A program made the position numbers and the translations under genes. From an uncultured Pirellulales bacterium (GTDB lineage: Bacteria; Planctomycetota; Planctomycetia; Pirellulales; Lacipirellulaceae), in the NCBI GenBank assembly GCA_947258835.1, contig CAMYJY010000162.1:1-5233 (forward strand): DNA of 5,233 nt, in the 5' to 3' direction. The notes beneath the pieces are model-generated. The model worked only from the letters and a program-made list of their open reading frames with translations. It made no database searches and was not told where the DNA came from. Each line of letters starts with the position of its first letter. Position 1 is the stretch's first letter. Shown piece by piece: positions 1 through 5,233 of the stretch.

Positions 1-5
1 AATTT

Positions 6-92
6 TGAACCACGACGAAACAACGGAAACAACGAATCAATCAACGAAAAATTAAGTCCCTGTTCGTCGTTGCGTTGTTTCGTCGTGGTTCA
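6..92. repeat. Intergenic inverted repeat, 20-bp perfect arms
   Basis: Positions 6-25 (TGAACCACGACGAAACAACG) are the exact reverse complement of 73-92. The 47-nt centre is itself built of degenerate copies of the same word: CAACGGA, CAACGAA and TCAACGAA on the left half and the complementary TTCGTCGTTG on the right. Transcribed, it would form a long imperfect hairpin. There is no open reading frame inside and no obvious target-site duplication. Its composition (ACGACGAA-like words, AT-richer than the surrounding genes) fits a dispersed intergenic repeat of a non-autonomous or REP-like kind. It could also act as a bidirectional transcription barrier between the unseen left neighbour and the gene at 317. 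The repeat is directly visible; its family and role are inferred. Confidence 0.8.
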
Positions 93-316
93 TTTGCTGG
101 TACAGGAAAGGCTGAGAAGAGAGTGACATGAAGCCGGTAAAGCCCGAGACCCCCCCCGTTTTCGCACCGCGGCGGCTTACCAAGAAACCTGGTTGAGAGG
201 TGGATGGAGTGGGCTTTTCCGGCCCAAGCTGGCCAGCACTAGGCATACCTGTTTTCACTTTGAGTAAAATACTTTTGAAAAAGCCAGTTACCATTAGGTC
301 CTAGAGGATGCTAGAG
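93..316. other. Intergenic region upstream of the YkgJ-like gene
   Basis: No convincing gene lies here. A C8 homopolymer runs from 150 to 157. A 22-codon open frame (128-196, plus strand; starts MKPVKPET and ends KKPG) is proline/lysine-rich, with a purine-rich stretch before its ATG, but it is too short to call. The minus-strand frame through the same stretch has low-complexity composition and looks like a shadow. A TAAAAT at 265-270 could be a -10 box for the downstream gene, but I find no matching -35 at 16-18 bp, so promoter assignment is weak. Confidence 0.5.
303..307 (+). promoter_or_regulatory. Shine-Dalgarno AGAGG deciding the YkgJ-like start
   Basis: AGAGG ends immediately before the ATG at 308, which is too close for initiation there, but lies 9 nt before the ATG at 317. 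This spacing favours 317 as the true start and is the reason the shorter protein is called. Confidence 0.5.
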
Positions 317-757
317 ATGTCGACTGCTTTCGGCGCGGAACGGATTGCTCGTGACGATCTGCCACCAGGGAAGGTGCTCTGCGAGTACTGCACGGCCAAA
401 TGCTGTCGGTATTTTGCTTTGCCCATTGAGACCCCCGACAGCTACGAAGATATGGAGTTTATCCGCTGGTATCTGCTGCATGAGCGGGCTTCGATATTCC
501 AAGAAGACGGCGACTGGTATCTCCTGGTACATACGACGTGCAAACATCTGCAATCGAACAATATGTGCGGCATCTACGATACGCGCCCCGAAATCTGCCG
601 CGCTTACACGACGGAGAATTGCGAATATGAAGACGATTGGACGTACGATTTCTATTTAGAGACTCCCGAGCAGGTGCACGAATACACCGAAGCCGTGTAC
701 CAACCCAAAAACAAAAGTATCCGTAGTCGCCCGCCCGAACTGCTGGCGGTGATCTAG
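317..757 (+). CDS. YkgJ-family cysteine-cluster protein (CxxCxxCC domain)
   Basis: A 146-residue soluble protein with eight cysteines in the pattern of the CxxCxxCC / YkgJ family, thought to chelate zinc or iron; no reaction is established for the family. Numbered from the ATG at 317, the cluster is C22-x2-C25-x3-C29-C30, then C75, then C84-G-I-Y87-x2-R90-P-x2-C94, and a final C102. The 'CGIYxxRPxxC' stretch is the most diagnostic part. The acidic and aromatic tail (about 103-146) is not part of the core motif. There is no signal peptide or membrane segment, so a cytoplasmic location is expected. The ATG at 308 is in frame and would add three residues, but the AGAGG at 303-307 is spaced correctly only for 317. 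The gene ends 54 bp before hisS on the same strand, so co-transcription is possible. Family membership is firm; the molecular function is unknown. Confidence 0.88.
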   Translation: MSTAFGAERIARDDLPPGKVLCEYCTAKCCRYFALPIETPDSYEDMEFIRWYLLHERASIFQEDGDWYLLVHTTCKHLQSNNMCGIYDTRPEICRAYTTENCEYEDDWTYDFYLETPEQVHEYTEAVYQPKNKSIRSRPPELLAVI

Positions 758-763
758 GTCCTC

Positions 764-793
764 CGCTGGCAGGCTTGGTCCTGGCAGCCAGCG
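764..793 (+). other. Possible hairpin between the YkgJ-like gene and hisS
   Basis: CGCTGGC (764-770) is exactly complementary to GCCAGCG (787-793). A further 3-bp stem, AGG/CCT (771-773/780-782), is possible inside the loop, leaving a 4-nt bulge. No T-tract follows, so it is not a standard intrinsic terminator. It ends 18 nt before the hisS start and could be a leader structure or chance. Confidence 0.25.
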
Positions 794-811
794 CACCGTG
801 ACAGGTCTTGT

Positions 812-2146
812 ATGTCGGAGAGAATTCAGCCCCGCACGCTCAAAGGGTTTCGCGATTACCCCCCGGCGGCGATGATCCCCCGCGAGTGGATCATCGACAC
901 GGCCCGCCGCGTGTATCGGAGCTATGGCTTTAGCCCTATCGACACGCCGGCGCTGGAGCACCTGGAAATCCTCACCGGAAAAGGGAGCGCCGAAACCGAC
1001 AAACAGCTGTATCGTTTCCAGGACCACGGGGGGCGCTCGGTGGGCTTGCGCTTTGATTTGACGGTGCCGCTGGCCCGCTTTGTGGCCCAGCACATCCAGC
1101 AACTGGGCACGCCCTTCAAACGGTATCAAATTGCCAATGTCTGGCGGGGCGAGAATACCCAGCGGGGCCGATACCGCGAGTTCATGCAATGCGATTTTGA
1201 TACGATTGGCACCGCCTCCGCGTCTGCCGACATCGAAACGGTGCTGGTGATCAATGACTTGCTGGTGGCCCTGGGCTTTGAGCACTTTACGATGCGCGTC
1301 AACAACCGTCTGGTGCTCAATGGCCTGTTGGAAAAGCTTGGCCTCACCGCCCAAGCCACCCACGTCCTGCGGGCGCTGGACAAGCTGGCCAAAGTCGGTT
1401 CGGAGACGGTCGCCCAAGAATTGGCTGCGATTGCCACCCCCGCCCAAGCGGCGGCCGTGTTGGAATTGGCCGCCCTCATCGGTGACAACGAGAGCATCCT
1501 GGCCCAGCTGCAGCCCCTGCTGGCCGGCAGCCCGCTGGGAGAACGTGGGATTGGCGAACTGACCGACCTGCACGTGGCCCTCCGCGCGGCCGGTGTGCCA
1601 CCAGAGCGTTTGCAGCTGGATGTTTCGATTGCCCGCGGTTTGGACTACTACACCGGGATGGTGGTGGAAACCTTTTTGGACGAGCTGCCAGAGATTGGCA
1701 GTGTGTGCAGCGGTGGACGTTATGACAATTTGACCCAGCTGTATGCCAAACAAGAACTCCCCGGCGTGGGCGCTTCGTTGGGGTTGGATCGCCTGTTGGC
1801 CGCCATGGAAGAGCTGGGCCGTCTGCCGAAGGTCCAGACCACAGCCCAGGTTTTGATCCCTTTCTTTGCCGCGGAGTGCCGGGATCGCTATCTGGCCTTG
1901 GCCAGCCGGCTCCGCGGTCGAGGGCTCCGCGTGGAATTTTACCCAGAGCCCAAGAAACTCGGGAAACAGTTGCAATATGCCAATCGGCAAGGGTTTCTGG
2001 CAGCGTTGATTCTTGGTGACAGTGAGTTTGCGGCCCAGCAGTGCCAAGTAAAAAACCTGGCCACCGGTGCGAGTCAGACCGTGGGCTACCGCGAGGATGT
2101 GCAAGAAATCATGGACGCCCTGCAGCCTATCTTGGCGACGTCGTGA
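812..2146 (+). CDS. hisS: Histidyl-tRNA synthetase (class II, eukaryote/archaeal-like subtype)
   Basis: Attaches histidine to tRNA-His using ATP, in the cytoplasm, as a class II synthetase dimer. The 444-residue protein is complete and slightly longer than typical bacterial HisRS (about 420-430). Motif 1 lies around residues 36-60. The substrate segment has R80-F-D-L-T84-V-P-L-A-R89. Motif 2 contains F102-K-R-Y105, W111-R112-G-E114 and G119-R-Y-R-E-F-M-Q126. The HisA motif is R275-G-L-D-Y-Y280, with R275 matching the catalytic arginine known from the E. coli enzyme (Arg259). S300-G-G-R-Y-D305 follows, and motif 3 is G318-V-G-A-S-L-G-L-D-R327. The anticodon-binding domain occupies about 345-444. 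The DLTVP, QCDFD and SGGRYD forms match the eukaryote/archaeal-like branch better than the E. coli-type sequences (RPEGT, HQLG). The start ATG has only a weak ACAGG at 801-805, 6 nt upstream; the N-terminus (RTLKGFRDYPP) aligns with the usual HisRS start, so the start is sound. Confidence 0.97.
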   Translation: MSERIQPRTLKGFRDYPPAAMIPREWIIDTARRVYRSYGFSPIDTPALEHLEILTGKGSAETDKQLYRFQDHGGRSVGLRFDLTVPLARFVAQHIQQLGTPFKRYQIANVWRGENTQRGRYREFMQCDFDTIGTASASADIETVLVINDLLVALGFEHFTMRVNNRLVLNGLLEKLGLTAQATHVLRALDKLAKVGSETVAQELAAIATPAQAAAVLELAALIGDNESILAQLQPLLAGSPLGERGIGELTDLHVALRAAGVPPERLQLDVSIARGLDYYTGMVVETFLDELPEIGSVCSGGRYDNLTQLYAKQELPGVGASLGLDRLLAAMEELGRLPKVQTTAQVLIPFFAAECRDRYLALASRLRGRGLRVEFYPEPKKLGKQLQYANRQGFLAALILGDSEFAAQQCQVKNLATGASQTVGYREDVQEIMDALQPILATS

Positions 2147-2279
2147 GCTGGGGCGTGGGTGGGGGCGTCCAGCGGTCGGGAAGGATGAAGCAGGACGCAG
2201 TTTGGGGATGGGCGGCCAATCTCCCCCAGGCCCTCACGCGGTGAATCCGAGCTTCGGTTGAGTCCCTGCCGCTGGGGAG
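2147..2279. other. Intergenic region downstream of hisS, G-rich, with weak hairpins
   Basis: No gene is supported here. Just after the hisS stop, GCTGG (2147-2151) can pair with CCAGC (2169-2173) around a G-rich loop. A second hairpin pairs CCTGCC (2265-2270) with GGCAGG (2287-2292), extendable by a G-T wobble and a C-G pair, and runs into the promoter at 2280. Neither has a T-tract, so no standard intrinsic terminator for hisS is visible. Frames open here on both strands have composition-driven translations and no recognisable motif. Confidence 0.4.
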
Positions 2280-2308
2280 TTGGCGTGGCAGGAGTTGGCA
2301 ACTACAAT
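2280..2308 (+). promoter_or_regulatory. Sigma70-like promoter for the membrane-protein pair
   Basis: TTGGCG (2280-2285; 4 of 6 to TTGACA) is followed by a 17-bp spacer and TACAAT (2303-2308; 5 of 6 to TATAAT). This predicts a transcript start near 2315 and a leader of about 48 nt before the ATG at 2363. An interrupted 11-bp palindrome, AGTTGGCAACT (2293-2303), fills the end of the spacer and touches the -10 box, the position expected of an operator. The boxes are seen; activity is inferred. Confidence 0.5.
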
Positions 2309-2362
2309 GGGGGCTCGTGGAAGGACAATCCACACCTAGAAAACCCAGCGGAAAATTCTACC

Positions 2363-2467
2363 ATGGCTTGGGCACTCGTACTCTTTTGCTTGATTCTCGG
2401 CAGCCTGGTGGCCCTCAAGCCAAGTGGTCGCACGAGTGATTTGAAACGCAGCGTTGACGGGGATTAA
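2363..2467 (+). CDS. Small single-span membrane protein, 34 residues
   Basis: A short open frame, ATG to TAA. The hydrophobic stretch at residues 2-18 (AWALVLFCLILGSLVAL) is followed by a hydrophilic, basic tail (K19, R23, K28, R29; ends SVDGD). By the positive-inside rule this is a single-pass protein with its C-terminal tail in the cytoplasm. I do not recognise a family. A weak GGA at 2350-2352 lies 10 nt before the ATG, and the predicted promoter at 2280-2308 is well placed. The frame can be extended upstream to about 2258, but only through a TTG start and a stretch that overlaps the promoter, so 2363 is preferred. The next gene begins three bases after the stop, in the same frame, with its ribosome site inside this gene's last codons. 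It may be a companion subunit or, less likely, the detached N-terminus of the next protein. Confidence 0.6.
   Translation: MAWALVLFCLILGSLVALKPSGRTSDLKRSVDGD
2459..2463 (+). promoter_or_regulatory. Shine-Dalgarno GGGGA supporting the TTG start at 2471
   Basis: GGGGA lies in the last codons of the 34-residue gene, 7 nt before the TTG at 2471. The upstream stop TAA (2465-2467) sits between the two. This is a standard arrangement for termination-reinitiation coupling. No other in-frame start lies nearby; the next ATG would remove two predicted membrane spans. Confidence 0.6.
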
Positions 2468-2470
2468 TTT

Positions 2471-3844
2471 TTGCCTGAGATTCTCTTCCATTATGAGCGG
2501 GTCAATCCTACCAGCTGGGCCTACCTGTCGTCGCTGTTGACCTTGGCCCTGTTCTTTAAGTTCAATCGTATTTGGAGTGTGCGCAATTTTGACTTGCTGC
2601 TGCTGATTGTGTTGGCACCCGGCTTGCTGCTGGTGCAATGGTCGTGGGAGAATATGGGCCTGCAAGAACACGCTCCGCATATTCAATACCTGGGATTTCT
2701 GTGGCTGTTTGTGGCGGGCGGCCTGTTGCTGGTGCGGCTACTCCTCGACCCGAGTATGGTGCGACGCCCGCTGCTAGAGCCTAATTTAAATTCCTCAGGT
2801 TTGATTTTTTTGGGCGGCTCCCTGCTTTTCTTTCTGATGGCCAATGTGGTCACGGGGAAGCCGAGTCCCGATGACTTGTCGCCTGCCCGCCAGGTGCAAG
2901 AGGTCCCTGACGAAGAACGCACCTGGACGAGCCCGCGCGATAGCTTTGCTACCGATGGACCCGGATACTGGCTCATTTATCGTCAGCCAAGAATCATCAC
3001 GCAGCAACTGATCGCCGCCCAAACGCAGCCGGGGAGAACGACGGCACAGGACCCGGCCGCACAGGAGCTAAAAATCCGGGAGGCCACGGCCCGGGTGATC
3101 GCCATCTTGTCACACGTGCTGATTGTGCTGGGCCTGCTGGTGATTGGTCATCGCCATTTTGACAACGTCACCGCCGGGATTGCCGCAGCCAGTCTGTATT
3201 TGCTGATGCCCTATACAGCCTTGTGGACCGGGAGTGTTCAGCATGCTTTGCCCGCTTCGCTGTTGGTATGGGCCATTGTTTTTTATCGGCGACCGCTGCT
3301 GGCCGGGCTCATCATTGGTTTGGTATCGGGTACGATGTATTATCCGATATTTTTGTTGCCGTTGTGGTGCAGCTTCTATTGGCAGCGGGGTGTGAAACGC
3401 TTTGCGACCGGTGTGGTGCTGATGCTTGTGGTGTTGGTGGTCACGCTGGCGTTTTCCGCGACCAGCACCGATCAGTTTGCGCGCCAGTTGTTCCAGATGC
3501 TGGGCCTGCGTTTGCCGGCGATGGCCGATTTGGGGGGGATTTGGCAGACCTGGAGCCCCGTTTATCGATTCCCCATCCTGGCCGCTTTTGTGGCCCTGTC
3601 GATCAGCTTTGCCATTTGGCCGCTGCAGAAAAATCTGGCCACGCTGATTTCCGGTACGGCTGCTTTGATGTTGGCTGCCCAGTTTTGGCATGCTTACGAT
3701 GGCGGAATCTATATTGCCTGGTACTTGCCTTTGCTGCTGCTGACAATCTTCCGTCCGAACTTAGAAGACCGCCAAGCGGTGGATATCCTCGGTCCGGGGT
3801 GGCTGGTGGAGAAACGGCTAGCGCAGCAAGCCGCGCAGCAATGA
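2471..3844 (+). CDS. Multi-pass inner-membrane protein, GT-C/GT87-like, function unknown
   Basis: A 457-residue integral membrane protein starting at TTG. Predicted spans by reading hydrophobicity: about 14-30, 40-57, 73-91, 109-127, 208-227, 234-251, 260-271, 276-289, 291-304, 312-330, 367-384, 389-407 and 412-427. Basic residues (K30/R33/R38, R98/R99, R226/H227, R273/R274, R306-R310, K387) place the N-terminus outside and the C-terminus inside. Two sizeable hydrophilic loops, 128-207 and 331-366, then face the periplasm. The region 250-310, with W252-T-G-S-V-Q-H, F271-Y-R-R-P-L-L-A-G-L and M289-Y-Y-P-I-F-L-L-P, resembles the GT87/DUF2029 polyprenol-dependent mannosyltransferases, in which a lysine usually stands near the YP. 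The acidic residue in the first external loop expected of GT-C enzymes is not evident, so catalysis is uncertain. It is probably translated in coupling with the 34-residue gene, and converges on the HEAT gene with a 9-bp gap. Confidence 0.85.
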   Translation: MPEILFHYERVNPTSWAYLSSLLTLALFFKFNRIWSVRNFDLLLLIVLAPGLLLVQWSWENMGLQEHAPHIQYLGFLWLFVAGGLLLVRLLLDPSMVRRPLLEPNLNSSGLIFLGGSLLFFLMANVVTGKPSPDDLSPARQVQEVPDEERTWTSPRDSFATDGPGYWLIYRQPRIITQQLIAAQTQPGRTTAQDPAAQELKIREATARVIAILSHVLIVLGLLVIGHRHFDNVTAGIAAASLYLLMPYTALWTGSVQHALPASLLVWAIVFYRRPLLAGLIIGLVSGTMYYPIFLLPLWCSFYWQRGVKRFATGVVLMLVVLVVTLAFSATSTDQFARQLFQMLGLRLPAMADLGGIWQTWSPVYRFPILAAFVALSISFAIWPLQKNLATLISGTAALMLAAQFWHAYDGGIYIAWYLPLLLLTIFRPNLEDRQAVDILGPGWLVEKRLAQQAAQQ

Positions 3845-3853
3845 ACGGATCGC

Positions 3854-5083
3854 TCACTGGTCGCGGCGCGTATCGACATAGTCTTGGATCTGCTCATTCA
3901 CATACCAGCGACGCCAGGCCGTTTCGTCAAACTCAAAATCTTGGCCGCCGGTAAGGCTGCTCAGCGCCTGACGCACAGCCATATTCTTGTGATCCACGCG
4001 CCGCACCCGTGGGCCACCCCCTAGGCTCAGTCCCCCACCGCCTCCCAGGCCGCCACCGCGGCCGTCACGCGAAAACGATGCGCCCATTTCGCCCGGTGGT
4101 GCGTCGTTGTTTTGGTATTTGTGCGTGGTCACTAAGGCTTGAATGAGGGGACTGATGGCTGCAGGATTGCCGAGGATTTGCAGGGCCTCGGCGGCACGGT
4201 TGATGATTTCGTTGTTCTGCCGACGCGGGTCGAGAGCGTCAACATAAGGTGTGATCCGGAGGGGATGTCCGCGGGCGAGGAGGTAGTCCAGGCACGTGAG
4301 CCGCACTTCGTGGTCGGGGTCGTGCAGGGAAAGCGCCACCAAGGTGGTGACGGCCACGGGATGGTCGAGTTTGGCCAGCGTGGCCAGTAACAATTTGCGG
4401 GCGGGTTCGTTGTCGCTCCGCTGGAGCAGTCGGACAATGGAAGTGGCGGCGTGGGGATCGCGAACGGCAGAAATTTCGGCCACGGCTTGCTTCCGACGCC
4501 GGCTGTCATCCAGCCAACCGAGCCAGGTGCGGATTTTTCGAAACCAGTTGGCCTCGGCTTCTTCCCGGGCGGCATGTTGTTCCCGCAGCAAGATGTCTTG
4601 AGGCGTGCGGTAGGTGCCCTGGTAGAAACGGAGCCCCCGCTGGGCCATGATTTCATCGCGGGTCATCCAACGCCCTTGATGCTGCTGATAGCCCAGCTCC
4701 AGTCGTGCCTCTGCGTCGGTCGGGTCCAATTCCAACAGACGGCGAAAATGGTGTTCCGCTTCTGGGCTCAGCTTGTGTTCTTGGCACCACTGGGCCAACT
4801 GGCGATGGGCCTCCGCCGTATCGGGCTGGGCGCGGCTGCGTGCGACATATTCCACATCGATGGCATCTTGCCGCACCACGCGGACCACTTGCCGTCGCGA
4901 GAGGGTCACGGTGGCTCCGGCTGCGGTCTCAATCCTGTACTCCCCGGCGGGACTCCGCTCGACCAGTCGACCAGTGAGCCGACCGCCGCTGGCCAGCTGA
5001 AAGATATCCGCCTGCACTGCTGGCATCATCGCCCACAGCGACCACCCCACAGCGAAGACAAGTTGTGACAATTTACACCGCAT
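3854..5083 (-). CDS. Exported TPR/HEAT-repeat protein with glycine-rich insert
   Basis: A 409-residue protein, probably a protein-protein interaction scaffold acting outside the cytoplasmic membrane; no enzyme motif is visible. Residues 1-25 are a Sec signal peptide (basic start, hydrophobic core, AVQA then D26; no lipobox cysteine). A small beta-rich segment (26-80) of repeated G-R-L/V-T patterns follows, then a TPR-like helical pair (about 89-123, ending L-E-L-D-P-T-D-A-E-A). Next is a G-Y-x5-G-R-W-M-T-R-D-E segment (130-143) and a charged linker. HEAT repeats span about 198-320, with D209-P, D254-P-D-H-E-V-R and G305-N-P-A-A. A glycine-rich insert (339-357) interrupts the array before a last helix (363-378) and a C-terminal D385-E-T-A-W-x2-W393 motif. 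This layout is familiar from planctomycete proteins. The ATG lacks a Shine-Dalgarno sequence, but the signal peptide and the TATAAT about 37 bp upstream support it. Confidence 0.88.
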   Translation of the reverse strand: MRCKLSQLVFAVGWSLWAMMPAVQADIFQLASGGRLTGRLVERSPAGEYRIETAAGATVTLSRRQVVRVVRQDAIDVEYVARSRAQPDTAEAHRQLAQWCQEHKLSPEAEHHFRRLLELDPTDAEARLELGYQQHQGRWMTRDEIMAQRGLRFYQGTYRTPQDILLREQHAAREEAEANWFRKIRTWLGWLDDSRRRKQAVAEISAVRDPHAATSIVRLLQRSDNEPARKLLLATLAKLDHPVAVTTLVALSLHDPDHEVRLTCLDYLLARGHPLRITPYVDALDPRRQNNEIINRAAEALQILGNPAAISPLIQALVTTHKYQNNDAPPGEMGASFSRDGRGGGLGGGGGLSLGGGPRVRRVDHKNMAVRQALSSLTGGQDFEFDETAWRRWYVNEQIQDYVDTRRDQ

Positions 5084-5119
5084 TTGCCAATGACAGGGGA
5101 GTTTCGGGGCCTACGTTCC

Positions 5120-5125
5120 ATTATA
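5120..5125 (-). promoter_or_regulatory. Perfect -10 box (TATAAT) upstream of the HEAT gene
   Basis: Read on the minus strand, TATAAT stands 36 nt before the ATG of the HEAT gene, predicting a leader of about 30 nt. No good -35 is found at 16-18 bp (the 17-bp position reads GGTGCA), and there is no extended TG. A GGTGC/GCACC inverted repeat (5126-5130/5144-5148) flanks the spacer and might bind an activator or repressor. The -10 match is exact; promoter activity is inferred. Confidence 0.45.
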
Positions 5126-5171
5126 GGTGCCACAGTGCGCAATGCACCCACAATCCAGTGAGTAGGCTGGG

Positions 5172-5233
5172 GATGTGAGATGTGAGATGTGAGATGTGAG
5201 ATGTGAGATGTGAGATGTGAGATGTGAGATGTG
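5172..5233. repeat. Heptanucleotide tandem array (GATGTGA)n, cut by the window edge
   Basis: The unit GATGTGA repeats perfectly from 5172 to the last base, giving 8.9 copies with no variant unit; the true length is unknown because the array continues past the window. It lies about 47 bp upstream of the -10 box of the minus-strand HEAT gene. Seven-base perfect arrays are known as short tandemly repeated sequences in cyanobacteria and some other bacteria. The unit has stop codons (TGA) in some frames and shows no coding character. Confidence 0.95.

Noticed and set aside
6..92. Insertion sequence bounded by the inverted repeat.
   Set aside because: The whole element is 87 bp, has no transposase and no visible target duplication, so only a repeat is called.
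52..294. Minus-strand open frame of 80 codons at the left edge.
   Set aside because: Its end runs into the inverted repeat, it has no Shine-Dalgarno sequence I can defend, and its composition is low-complexity; no family is recognised.
656..2104. Long open frame on the minus strand opposite hisS (482 codons).
   Set aside because: It lies antisense to an unmistakable hisS, its translation is rich in Q, H, G and R with no recognisable motif, and such frames are common opposite GC-rich genes.
2150..2165. Possible G-quadruplex after hisS (GGGG, GGG, GGGGG runs).
   Set aside because: Only three close G-runs are present; the fourth (2178-2180) is 12 nt away, beyond the usual loop length.
3223..3954. 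Plus-strand open frame of 243 codons overlapping the large membrane gene and the end of the HEAT gene.
   Set aside because: It is a shifted frame of the membrane gene, runs through both stop codons into antisense sequence, and shows no family resemblance.
4451..5068. Plus-strand open frame of 205 codons opposite the HEAT gene.
   Set aside because: The minus-strand frame has a signal peptide, TPR and HEAT repeats and an upstream -10 box; the plus-strand translation has none of these and reads as a shadow.
5172..5233. CRISPR array at the right edge.
   Set aside because: The unit is 7 bp with no spacers; it is a simple tandem repeat.

Overview
The window looks like chromosomal DNA of a planctomycete, probably related to the Pirellulaceae. 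This rests on a moderately GC-rich composition, a secreted TPR/HEAT-repeat protein of a style common in that phylum, and a eukaryote-like histidyl-tRNA synthetase. It is an inference from protein character; no rRNA or other marker gene is present to confirm it.

Layout. Positions 1-316 are non-coding and open with an 87-bp inverted-repeat element with perfect 20-bp arms. A plus-strand pair follows: a YkgJ-type CxxCxxCC metal-binding protein (317-757), then, 54 bp later, hisS (812-2146). Positions 2147-2362 are non-coding and carry a good sigma70-like promoter (TTGGCG-17-TACAAT). Next comes a two-gene membrane unit: a 34-residue single-span protein (2363-2467) and a 457-residue multi-pass membrane protein (2471-3844). 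The second gene starts at a TTG three bases after the first gene's stop, in the same reading frame, with its Shine-Dalgarno sequence lying over the end of the small gene. A convergent gene on the minus strand (3854-5083) encodes a signal-peptide-bearing TPR/HEAT protein; only 9 bp separate the two stop codons. The minus-strand gene has a perfect TATAAT -10 box upstream. Behind it, a heptanucleotide tandem array (GATGTGA, almost nine copies) runs off the right edge.

How the genes work together. HisS is housekeeping (charging of tRNA-His). The YkgJ-like protein may be co-transcribed with it but has no clear functional link. The small and large membrane proteins are probably translationally coupled and may work together at the membrane; the large one has a GT-C-like appearance (GT87-like segment) but no assigned substrate. 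The HEAT protein is exported and probably a protein-interaction scaffold.

I see no defence system, mobile element with a transposase, CRISPR array or RNA gene. The best leads are the coupled small/large membrane pair, the two edge repeats and the HisRS subtype; none amounts to a demonstrated new system.
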